From Clostridium sp. (GTDB taxonomy: Bacteria; Bacillota; Clostridia; Lachnospirales; Lachnospiraceae), in NCBI GenBank assembly GCA_023664385.1, contig JAMPFU010000011.1, positions 20,853 to 84,852 on the forward strand: DNA of 64,000 bases. Direction: 5' to 3'. Numbering within the stretch: position 1 is the stretch's first letter; each line of letters opens with the position of its first letter. The notes under the pieces were generated by a model. That model saw nothing but the letters and a program-made list of their open reading frames with translations, did not search any database and was not told the DNA's origin. Shown in pieces: positions 9,047 through 17,098 of this stretch. Both the position numbers and the translations under genes were made by a program.

Positions 9047-9757
9047 ATGAAAAATATAGCAATTATACCTGCGAGAGCAGGCTCGAAGGGTATAAAGAAT
9101 AAGAACATCAAATTGCTGAATGGAAAGCCGCTTATGGCATATACAATAGAGGCAGCGCTTAAATCGGGAGTATTTGATGAGGTCATGGTATCGACAGATT
9201 CTTCGGATTATCGTATAATAGCTAAAGAGGCAGGTGCAAGTGTTCCATTTTTGAGAAGTGATAAAAATGCGTCTGATACGGCATCATCATGGGATATGGT
9301 AAAAGAGGTATTAAAGGGGTATGAACAGATGGGGAAAACATTTGACATGTTCTGTCTTTTACAACCTACATCACCCCTAAGAGATGTAGAAGACATAAGA
9401 AATGCGTATGCACTTTTTGATAGTAAAGCGGCTCGTGCTGTTGTTTCTGTATGCGAACTGGAACATTCTATTGGGATATGTAATACACTGCCTGAGGATG
9501 GCTGCATGGGAAATTTTTTGTCTTTGGCAGATGATACAAGAAGGCAGGAACAGAAAAAATATTATCGCCTCAATGGGGCAATTTATATGGTTGATATAAA
9601 TAAATTTATGCAGGATACGTATATCTATCAATCAGACACCTATGCATATGTCATGGAGCAGATAAAAAGTGTTGACATAGATACAGAATGTGATTTTTTA
9701 TATGCTGAGACATGTATGCGATATATCGGATGCAAAGATGGCGATATGCATAAATAA
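9047..9757 (+). CDS. legF: CMP-nonulosonic acid synthetase (LegF/NeuA family)
   Basis: Activates the free nonulosonic acid with CTP to give the CMP-sugar used by Maf. The 236-residue protein begins with IIPARAGSKGIKNKNIK, the nucleotide-binding signature of the CMP-sialate/legionaminate synthetase family, followed by VMVSTDSSDYRIIAKEAGA and LLQPTSPLRDVEDI, both family hallmarks. Because it is next to LegH and LegI homologues rather than PseB/C genes, CMP-legionaminate is the favoured product; NeuA, LegF, PseF and PtmB cannot be separated by motif alone. Its ribosome site (AGGAG) is inside the end of the upstream maf gene. Confidence 0.88.
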   Translation: MKNIAIIPARAGSKGIKNKNIKLLNGKPLMAYTIEAALKSGVFDEVMVSTDSSDYRIIAKEAGASVPFLRSDKNASDTASSWDMVKEVLKGYEQMGKTFDMFCLLQPTSPLRDVEDIRNAYALFDSKAARAVVSVCELEHSIGICNTLPEDGCMGNFLSLADDTRRQEQKKYYRLNGAIYMVDINKFMQDTYIYQSDTYAYVMEQIKSVDIDTECDFLYAETCMRYIGCKDGDMHK

Positions 9758-9779
9758 GGATTTACCGAAAGGGGTAATT

Positions 9780-10427
9780 ATGCGGGAAAAGCTTATATTG
9801 GTTGGCGGCGGTGGACATGCCAAAATAATATTGGACAGCATGGACAGAAGCAGGTACGAGGTCGTAGGTATATTAGATGCTATTCTTTCTGTTGGCACAA
9901 AAATAAGCGGGATTCCCGTACTTGGCTGTGATGCCATGGCGGCGGATTTGTACAAAAACGGAGTGCATAATGCTGTCATCACAACCGTTGGGAATGGAGA
10001 GCTTTTTAGGAGGCTAATAGCTAAATATAAGAGTATGGGATTTTCCATTCCCCCAATAATACATCCTAAGAGTCATGTATCTGAAAGTGTAAGTCTTGGG
10101 GAGGGGGTGTCCCTGCTTGTAAATTCATGCGTGAATACAGAGGCGAGTATTGGCGCTTTTGTGACCATTAATTCCAATGCAGTTGTTGAGCATGAATGTA
10201 TTGTTGGAGAAGGAACACATATCGCACCATGCTCCGTACTTTTAGGTGGATGTCAGGTTGGAAAATACTGTTTCATTGGAGCAGGAAGTGTAGTGCTGCC
10301 GCAGATTAAGGTTGGAGATAACTGCATAGTCGGTGCAGGGAGCATAGTTACGAAGGATTTGCCCGATGGTGCTATGGCTTACGGTAACCCTGCACGTATC
10401 ATAAAGCATGAAGAAGCACTTTTATGA
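9780..10427 (+). CDS. legH: Sugar O/N-acetyltransferase, LegH/NeuD/PglD family
   Basis: A 215-residue two-domain acyltransferase: a small Rossmann-like N-terminal domain (LILVGGGGHAKIILD, residues 5-19) and a left-handed beta-helix of hexapeptide repeats (from about residue 90, with IGAGSVVLPQIKVGDN), as in PglD and NeuD. In the legionaminate pathway such an enzyme acetylates the 4-amino group of the GDP- or UDP-sugar. The ATG at 9780 follows GAAAGGGG by about six bases; longer upstream reading would overlap LegF and lacks a ribosome site. NeuD-type sialate O-acetylation is the main alternative. Confidence 0.82.
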   Translation: MREKLILVGGGGHAKIILDSMDRSRYEVVGILDAILSVGTKISGIPVLGCDAMAADLYKNGVHNAVITTVGNGELFRRLIAKYKSMGFSIPPIIHPKSHVSESVSLGEGVSLLVNSCVNTEASIGAFVTINSNAVVEHECIVGEGTHIAPCSVLLGGCQVGKYCFIGAGSVVLPQIKVGDNCIVGAGSIVTKDLPDGAMAYGNPARIIKHEEALL

Positions 10428-10478
10428 TATAAAACTAAGTTAAAATATTAGAATGTTCAATGTTAGGAGGAAACCTGC

Positions 10479-11489
10479 ATGAGTACATTTATTATAGCGG
10501 AGGCAGGCGTTAATCATAATGGTTCGGTTTCTTTGGCAAAAAAAATGGTTGACGTGGCAAAGGCAGCAGGTGCAGATTGTATAAAATTTCAGACATTTAA
10601 CCCGGAAAGCCTTGTAACAGAAAATGCTTCCATGGCAGAGTACCAACAAGAAAATACGGGGAAACAGGAATCTCAGATTGACATGCTGAAAAAGCTTGCG
10701 TTATCCTATGATGATTTTTGCGATATTAAAAAATACTGTGATAGTGTGGGAATTATGTTTTTGTCAACTCCCTTTGATTTGGACAGCATAGATTTTTTGG
10801 ATGGACTCGGACAGGAGCTGTGGAAGATACCGTCAGGAGAGATAACAAATTACCCGTATTTAAGGGCGATTGGAAGAACTAAAAAGCCGGTGGTTCTTTC
10901 TACGGGTATGAGTACAATAAGCGAAATTGAACAGGCAGTTGATGTGTTGAAGGAATTTGGAACGGAGAAAATAACCCTGTTGCACTGCACTACGGAGTAT
11001 CCTGCTCCTTTTGATGAGATTAATCTGAAGGCAATGGAGCATTTAAAAAAACATTTTAATTTTCCAGTAGGGTATTCCGACCATACAAAGGGTATTTTAG
11101 CGCCTGTTCTTGCTGTTGGGCTTGGTGCCGTAATAATTGAAAAGCATTTTACATTAGATAAGAATTTGGAGGGACCGGATCACAAAGCAAGCTTAGAGCC
11201 GGATGAGCTTGGGGAGATGGTTAAGCAGATTCGTCTTGTTGAGCAGATTATGAAGGGCAGTGGGGTAAAGGAGCCGACTGAATCTGAAAAGAAAAATATT
11301 CCTGTTGCCAGAAAAAGTATTGTTGCTGCATGTGATATTAAGGCGGGGGACTGCTTTACGGAGAAAAACCTAACGACAAAAAGACCCGGTATGGGAATAT
11401 CCCCTATGGAATGGAATAGTCTGATTGGAAGATGTGCGAAAAAGGATTATAGGTATAACGAATTAATAGAAGAAAATGAAATGAGGTAA
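10479..11489 (+). CDS. legI: Nonulosonic acid synthase, NeuB/LegI family
   Basis: Condenses phosphoenolpyruvate with the six-carbon 2-epimerised sugar to form the nine-carbon acid. The 336-residue protein has the NeuB TIM barrel (FIIAEAGVNHNGS, ADCIKFQTF, PSGEITNYPYL, STGMSTISEIEQA, HCTTEYPAP, GYSDHTKG, EKHFTLDKNLEGPDHKASL) and a C-terminal SAF/antifreeze-like domain (about 283-336, with RKSIVAACDIKAGD). AGGAGG lies eight bases before the ATG. LegI is favoured over NeuB by its neighbours; PseI is less likely as no PseB/PseC pair is seen here. Confidence 0.9.
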   Translation: MSTFIIAEAGVNHNGSVSLAKKMVDVAKAAGADCIKFQTFNPESLVTENASMAEYQQENTGKQESQIDMLKKLALSYDDFCDIKKYCDSVGIMFLSTPFDLDSIDFLDGLGQELWKIPSGEITNYPYLRAIGRTKKPVVLSTGMSTISEIEQAVDVLKEFGTEKITLLHCTTEYPAPFDEINLKAMEHLKKHFNFPVGYSDHTKGILAPVLAVGLGAVIIEKHFTLDKNLEGPDHKASLEPDELGEMVKQIRLVEQIMKGSGVKEPTESEKKNIPVARKSIVAACDIKAGDCFTEKNLTTKRPGMGISPMEWNSLIGRCAKKDYRYNELIEENEMR

Positions 11490-11580
11490 TAAATGAAGTC
11501 GTGTATATGAAAAAATATATGACGGATTGTATAAAAAAATATTATTTATAAAAATACATTGTGATTAGGAGGTAAAAAAT

Positions 11581-12678
11581 ATGAGATATTGTGTGAAATG
11601 TGTAATGCCTGACACTCGTCCTGGTATAACTTTTAATGAGGAGGGGGTTTGTTCTGCTTGTCAATCCTATGAAAAAAGAAAGAACATTGATTGGGATAAG
11701 AGATATAAGGAACTTGAAAAATTGTGTGATAAATATAGAGGAAGTAATGGAGACGGATATGATTGTGCTATAGCTGTATCTGGTGGAAAGGATTCCCATT
11801 TTCAAGTAAATTTGATGAAAAATGAACTTAAAATGAATCCGATTTTGTTTTCTGTAGAGGACAATTTTCCTATGACTGATGCGGGAATTCATAACTTAAA
11901 AAATATTTCTGAAGAATTTGGGTGTATGATTATAAGCTGTAAGCCTGATATAAGAGCACAAAAAAGGCTTATGAGATATATGTTTGAAAATTACGGCAAG
12001 CCTACATGGTATATTGACAGGTTGATTTATACATATCCGCTTCATATGGCACTTAAATTTAATACCCCTCTGCTGGTTTATGGTGAGAATGTTAGTTATG
12101 AATATGGCGGTAATGGATATGAAGAAACTTATTCAGCGAAGGATCAACTGAAAAACGGAGTAGCAGGTGACATGGATTTTAAAGAATTAATTGATAACGC
12201 CGGTGTAACTGCGCAGGATTTATTTATGTGTAAGGCTCCGGGGGAAGAAGAAATGGAGAAGCTTGATCCAATGTATGTTTCTTATTTTTTACCATGGAAC
12301 AGCTTTCATAATTATGAGTTTGCAAAAAAACATGGTTTTCATGATCTCACACATGAGTGGAACAGAACCCACCATGCTGAAAATTTTGATCAGATTGATT
12401 CAAGGGCGTATCTGGTACATTCGTGGTTGAAGTATCCTAAGTTTGGACATGCATCTGCCACTGATTATGCTTCAAGAATGGTACGGTATGGATATATTGA
12501 CCGTGAAGAAGCAAAAAAGATTGTCGAAGAACGTGACCATGCACTTGATCCTTTATGTGTTAGGGATTTTTGTGGATTTTGTGGATATTCGGAAACGGAG
12601 TTTTGGGAAATAATTGATAAATTATATAATAAAGATTTGTTTGAGAAAAACGAGATGGGCGTGTGGAAATTGAAATAA
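11581..12678 (+). CDS. N-acetyl sugar amidotransferase (PseA/WbpG/PtmG type)
   Basis: These ATP-pyrophosphatase enzymes turn an acetamido group on a sugar into an acetamidino group, a known decoration of pseudaminic and legionaminic acids on flagella. The 365-residue protein has an N-terminal zinc-ribbon-like pair of CxxC motifs (Cys4/Cys7, Cys24/Cys27), the PP-loop SGGKDS at 67-72, and further paired cysteines near the C-terminus (CGFCG). AGGAGG sits about eight bases before the ATG. A 91-base gap separates it from legI. No HisH/HisF-like ammonia partner is next to it, so it may act alone or use an unlinked partner. The substrate is inferred as legionaminic acid from context. Confidence 0.82.
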   Translation: MRYCVKCVMPDTRPGITFNEEGVCSACQSYEKRKNIDWDKRYKELEKLCDKYRGSNGDGYDCAIAVSGGKDSHFQVNLMKNELKMNPILFSVEDNFPMTDAGIHNLKNISEEFGCMIISCKPDIRAQKRLMRYMFENYGKPTWYIDRLIYTYPLHMALKFNTPLLVYGENVSYEYGGNGYEETYSAKDQLKNGVAGDMDFKELIDNAGVTAQDLFMCKAPGEEEMEKLDPMYVSYFLPWNSFHNYEFAKKHGFHDLTHEWNRTHHAENFDQIDSRAYLVHSWLKYPKFGHASATDYASRMVRYGYIDREEAKKIVEERDHALDPLCVRDFCGFCGYSETEFWEIIDKLYNKDLFEKNEMGVWKLK

Positions 12679-12722
12679 GAAGGTTTCTTAATAAAAGTAA
12701 AGAGCATGGGGTGGATATAAAA

Positions 12723-15446
12723 ATGTACGAGAAATTTTTGGAAAAAGTAAAAGTAGGACAACTAGATGATTATTATTTTGATTTCATGTCTAAGATAGAA
12801 GAAATGACTGAAAGCGAGCAGTTGGAATTTCAGCAGGAAATGCAAGGGCAATTGGGAGTAAATCGTTTCTTTGATGTTTTTTACCTGTCATATATGATAT
12901 GGAAGACCAAGGAGATTACATATCTGAATGAATTGTGTGAAATGATACTCTCGCATGATGTTTTCAATTATAATCAGGTATACTTTTTGCATGGGCAAAT
13001 TCAAAGCTTGACTTTTCATAACGAAAAATTAAATACCAAAGAAATTTGTGCATTGAATTGGAAGATTATGGAAAAAGCCTTTTTGCTGTGTAAAAAAGAA
13101 CTAAAATTGAATTTGAGTCCTATTCCGGAAAGTGAACGAAATAAAGATGTTGCAGTGGTAATTACAGAGCAGTTTTTAGAAAAGGAGCATGGACCGACAA
13201 AGACAGCATTAGATAGGTGCCATGTTCTTCAAAAAAAGCTTGGGAAAAGAGTGATTCTTATAAATACGGCAGAGCTTCTACCTATTGCGGGATATATGCC
13301 GTTTGTTGATGTCACAATTGGAAATTATATTGAGAATAGGTATATGTGGCCGGTAGAATGGAAGGGAGAAATATTTAATTATTATCAGTGCAAGAGAACA
13401 ATGCCGAGTGGCGATGGGATTTATAACCTGATTACTGTTATACAGATGTTAAAACCTTCTGTTGTTGTAGCAATTGGAGGAGATGGATTATGTGTTGGAT
13501 TTGTCAACGAGATGATTCCTGTTTTAACCCTTGGACTTACTCAATCAACCTGCTCACAAACCTTGACGGATTATCAGGTTGTTGACACGAACCAGATTGA
13601 ATATGTAAATTGGCTTTTGCAGAAAATCAATAAAAGACCAGATCATGTGATAGAGGGGAAATTTACTTTTTCATTTAAAGAGCAGACGGATATTATTACA
13701 AGGGCAGATTTGGGAATAAGTGAAAATGCCTTTGTAATGGCTGTTGTCGGGGGGAGACTTGACAGTGAAATTGATGATGAATTTTTGGCATTATTAAATT
13801 CAGTGTTACGGGATGATATGTGCGTTCTTGTCATAGGTAAATTTGATTCATGTGAAGAAAAGCTTGTGAAATGGCAAGGACTTAGAAAACATATAATTAA
13901 TCTTGGGTTTTGTAAGGATGTTTTATCCCGCTTGGAGCTGTGTGATATATATATTAACCCAACCAGAAGCGGGGGAGGCACGAGTGTGCTTGAGGCTATG
14001 TCCAAGGGAAAGCCTGCAGTCACTGTTGATTATGGTGATGTGGCAGGTATTGTGGGAGAAAGATTCTCCTGTGCAAATTATGAGGAAATGGGTCGGATTA
14101 TTGAACGTTATTATACAGATTCGGATTTTTATAATGAGCAGGCTGAATTTGCCAGGAAGCTTGTGGATATTTATACGGATTCTGAGAGTGAATTTACGAG
14201 AATTATGGGAGAATATGAAAAACGTATGCAGCATCATGATTTAGTTGATTTGCCTGAAGAAAAACCGAAAAATTTGAACATTTTATATGTTGATTACAAT
14301 ATGTTTGGAAAAGATGATATCGTGCAGGCGTTTGAATATTTGGGGCATCATGTTGATATTACGGATATTCCGGTCGTGTGTGATGAAAAAAATTCTATGA
14401 TACAAACCGAGCTTGACGATTTTATATCAAGCAGGAAATATGACATTGTTTTTACTTCAAATTACTACCCTGTTGTTTCGGATATATGCAATAAATATAA
14501 TATCAAGTATATTTCTTGGACATATGACAGTCCGTTGGTGAACCTTTATGATAAATCCATAACAAATAAGTGCAATTATGCATTTACGTTTGATATGGAT
14601 GAATGTAACAGTTTAAAGGGCAAAGGTGTGAATACTGTTTATTATATGCCGCTTGCAGTTAATGCAAAACGGCTTGACAATATTAAAATAACTAACAGAG
14701 ACAGGGAATTGTTTTCCTGTGATGTCGGGATGGTAGCATCGTTGTATAATGAAGAACATAATCTTTATGACCGTATGGAGCCAAGGCTTTCTCAATATAC
14801 AAAGGGATATTTGCAAGGTGTTATGAATGTGCAGAAAAATTTGTTTGGAGCATTTATAATGGAGGATGCATTGTATGATAAAGATATTATGGATGATATT
14901 TATAAGGCTATGCCATATAATGTTGGCAAGGGAAGCCTGACAAATAGAGAGTATGTTTATGCCAACTATTTTTTATCCCGCAAGGTTGCTTCCATGCAGA
15001 GAGTAGAGTATATTAAAGCAATATCTGCAAAATACGATATGAAGGTTTATTCAGGTGGAGATTTGTCGGATATAAGGACTGTAAAGCATATGGGAACTGT
15101 TGATTACAAGACAGACATGAATAAGGTGTTTAAGCTTAGCAGAATTAATTTGAATGTAACATTGCCATCCATTCATACAGGCATACCGTTAAGGATTATG
15201 GATATACTTGGGAACGGTGGTTTTTTGTTGACCAATTATCAGGCAGACATGTTTGAGTTTTTTGAGCCTGGGGTTGATTTTGTTTATTATACATCCCTTG
15301 ATGAAGCAATGGAGCTGATTGAATATTATTTATCACATGAAGATGAAAGAGCAGCAATAGCAGAAAACGCCAAAGAAAAAATGAGAAACTATCACACGTT
15401 TGAAAGTAGGTTGAGTGATATGCTGTTTATTGCACTAAATGGCTGA
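12723..15446 (+). CDS. Two-domain glycosyltransferase: GT4-like domain fused to CgeB-like domain
   Basis: A 907-residue cytoplasmic protein. Residues 1 to about 510 form a GT4-like glycosyltransferase with an unusual N-terminus and a recognisable donor-site region near 411-435 (NPTRSGGGTSVLEAMSKGKP). Residues about 512-907 belong to the CgeB/DUF3880 family (start LNILYVDYNMFGKDD; then YISWTYDSP, SCDVGMVASLY, GIPLRIMDILGNGGFLLTNY). The C-terminal half resembles the stand-alone CgeB genes at 15473, 36.1 and 52.5 kb. ATG at 12723 follows a GGGGTGG site; the upstream GTG at 12663 overlaps the amidotransferase and is less likely. The bifunctional build suggests consecutive sugar additions; sugars are unknown. 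Confidence 0.78.
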   Translation: MYEKFLEKVKVGQLDDYYFDFMSKIEEMTESEQLEFQQEMQGQLGVNRFFDVFYLSYMIWKTKEITYLNELCEMILSHDVFNYNQVYFLHGQIQSLTFHNEKLNTKEICALNWKIMEKAFLLCKKELKLNLSPIPESERNKDVAVVITEQFLEKEHGPTKTALDRCHVLQKKLGKRVILINTAELLPIAGYMPFVDVTIGNYIENRYMWPVEWKGEIFNYYQCKRTMPSGDGIYNLITVIQMLKPSVVVAIGGDGLCVGFVNEMIPVLTLGLTQSTCSQTLTDYQVVDTNQIEYVNWLLQKINKRPDHVIEGKFTFSFKEQTDIITRADLGISENAFVMAVVGGRLDSEIDDEFLALLNSVLRDDMCVLVIGKFDSCEEKLVKWQGLRKHIINLGFCKDVLSRLELCDIYINPTRSGGGTSVLEAMSKGKPAVTVDYGDVAGIVGERFSCANYEEMGRIIERYYTDSDFYNEQAEFARKLVDIYTDSESEFTRIMGEYEKRMQHHDLVDLPEEKPKNLNILYVDYNMFGKDDIVQAFEYLGHHVDITDIPVVCDEKNSMIQTELDDFISSRKYDIVFTSNYYPVVSDICNKYNIKYISWTYDSPLVNLYDKSITNKCNYAFTFDMDECNSLKGKGVNTVYYMPLAVNAKRLDNIKITNRDRELFSCDVGMVASLYNEEHNLYDRMEPRLSQYTKGYLQGVMNVQKNLFGAFIMEDALYDKDIMDDIYKAMPYNVGKGSLTNREYVYANYFLSRKVASMQRVEYIKAISAKYDMKVYSGGDLSDIRTVKHMGTVDYKTDMNKVFKLSRINLNVTLPSIHTGIPLRIMDILGNGGFLLTNYQADMFEFFEPGVDFVYYTSLDEAMELIEYYLSHEDERAAIAENAKEKMRNYHTFESRLSDMLFIALNG

Positions 15447-15472
15447 TATTAGTTTGTCCAAATTTTAGCAGA

Positions 15473-16654
15473 CTAATGGATGCCGTGATTTTTCAGTGTA
15501 TCAAGTATTTTGGCTGCACGTATATCATATGTGTGATTGGCAAGTACCTTTGCCTGACCATTTTTTGCAATCTGCATGCGTTCATCATCATGAGACAGAT
15601 AATATTCGATTTTGTTCAATAAATCGGGTATGCTTTCATAGACGACGATATCCTTATCTATTGTAAAATATTCAGGTATTTCTAACTGATAGTTGGAGAT
15701 AACGAAACCGCCTAATCCCATTGCATCATATGTACGGACGGTTTGAGTTGACTGTATGGATTTGTGTACAATATCAAGGTTGATTTTACTGCACTTAAAT
15801 ATTTTAGGTAACATGGTAATGGAATCGGCAATGCCCCGGAAATGGGCATTTGGAACATCGGCAGGATCACTGGTTGTATAAAGATCCAAATTGAAACGAT
15901 TGCTTACGGCACGTAAGGTTAAAATTCTGTCGCGTTCCGTACACTTGTGCCCGATATAGTAGTCGGCAACTACATCTCTATCACATTCTATATAGTCGGG
16001 TTTTATTGTCATGCCAAATACAGACATGATTTTTTGAACCATATCATCGCTTAGTGAGTCGCTTATAAAATTATAACCGTAAACATTACATTGTGCATTA
16101 ATTAAGCCCTCTATGTATCCACGGATATAAGGAGGGATTTTGTCTTCAACCAAGTTGTAAGTTGCTACTTCCGAATATAATGATCCGATAAAAGATATAT
16201 CACATGAGTATTTCTCTAAATCCGCATCCGATAGGAGGCTTTTTTTATCCAAATAAGGATCGTGACATGATGGAAGATAAAATATATTGCTATCAGGGTA
16301 CATGGACTTAAATTTTTCCGCATAAATTCTATCAAAAATAAAAACATAGTTGTGCTTATCAGGTAAAGTTTTAGAATATAAAGAGATGCATGGGCAGTCA
16401 AATATCCATGATACATAAGGAAGCTTGAGAATTTTGCATACCTTTGAAATTATAGGTATGTAGTTGATTGATATGACAAAATCAATATGTTCTATTGATT
16501 GAAGAAAATTTGCAAGTTTTTTAGTATATGATACATCTAAATCGAAGTCTGAATATGCTTCATTAAAATCTATAACGTTATGACCTGCTCTTACAAAAGC
16601 AGAAGTTAATTTTTCTTCAATTAGATTTTCCCAATAACAAAATACGATTTGCAT
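15473..16654 (-). CDS. CgeB-family glycosyltransferase (DUF3880 plus Glyco_trans_1_2)
   Basis: A 393-residue cytoplasmic protein of the family named after the Bacillus spore-coat protein CgeB. Visible blocks: DFVISINYIPIISKVCK, LPYVSWIFDCP, CDISFIGSLYSE, YIRGYIEGLINAQ, GLGGFVISNYQLEIPE, DIVVYESIPDLLNKIEYYLS. Two start codons are six bases apart; the second (16654) has AAGGAG at ideal spacing while the first abuts it, so 16654 is chosen. It is convergent with the GT4-CgeB fusion (26 bases apart) and close in sequence to the decayed copy at 36.1 kb. Acceptor and donor are unknown. Confidence 0.78.
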   Translation of the reverse strand: MQIVFCYWENLIEEKLTSAFVRAGHNVIDFNEAYSDFDLDVSYTKKLANFLQSIEHIDFVISINYIPIISKVCKILKLPYVSWIFDCPCISLYSKTLPDKHNYVFIFDRIYAEKFKSMYPDSNIFYLPSCHDPYLDKKSLLSDADLEKYSCDISFIGSLYSEVATYNLVEDKIPPYIRGYIEGLINAQCNVYGYNFISDSLSDDMVQKIMSVFGMTIKPDYIECDRDVVADYYIGHKCTERDRILTLRAVSNRFNLDLYTTSDPADVPNAHFRGIADSITMLPKIFKCSKINLDIVHKSIQSTQTVRTYDAMGLGGFVISNYQLEIPEYFTIDKDIVVYESIPDLLNKIEYYLSHDDERMQIAKNGQAKVLANHTYDIRAAKILDTLKNHGIH

Positions 16655-16831
16655 ATACATCTCTCCTTATAAAAACTTATGACGTGATTATAACATTGCA
16701 GATATGAAATGTCAAAATGTCAAAAGGCAAAAAAGGCAATGTTAGAGTAAAGTTTTGTCAGTTTTAGTTCTGGTTGAAATATATTTATTAAAATAATATA
16801 ATAAAAAAGTAAAAGTTGGAGCTTAAATATA

Positions 16832-17098
16832 ATGCCGAATGTATTAGATAAATTGAATAAAATTCTTATAATTGAATATTATTTATCGCATGAAGATGAA
16901 AGAGCAGCAATAGCAGAAAACGCCAAAGAAAAAATGAGAAACTCAATACCATTAGATGAAGAAACTTGTATGAAATACATAAATAATGGAATAGAATTTA
17001 ATGTTGATTTAGAAAAAGATATATGTGCAATGATTATGAATGACAATGATGAGTGCATTATGCTTGAACATTTAAACAAAAATGGAGGAATTGTATGA
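16832..17098 (+). pseudogene. Chimeric 88-codon frame carrying a copied CgeB C-terminal segment
   Basis: Bases 16871-16942 are nearly identical (one mismatch seen) to 15318-15389 in the C-terminal part of the GT4-CgeB fusion gene, encoding IEYYLSHEDERAAIAENAKE and a few residues more. The segment is flanked by unrelated codons, then runs into 50 unfamiliar residues and overlaps the next gene's start by ATGA. A GGAG site precedes the ATG, so it could be translated, and could couple translation into the next gene. It is most simply a recombination scar; I do not know a function for the remaining part. Confidence 0.55.

Noticed and set aside
12663..12722. GTG start for the GT4-CgeB fusion
   Set aside because: It lies within the amidotransferase gene and has no ribosome site; ATG 12723 follows GGGGTGG.
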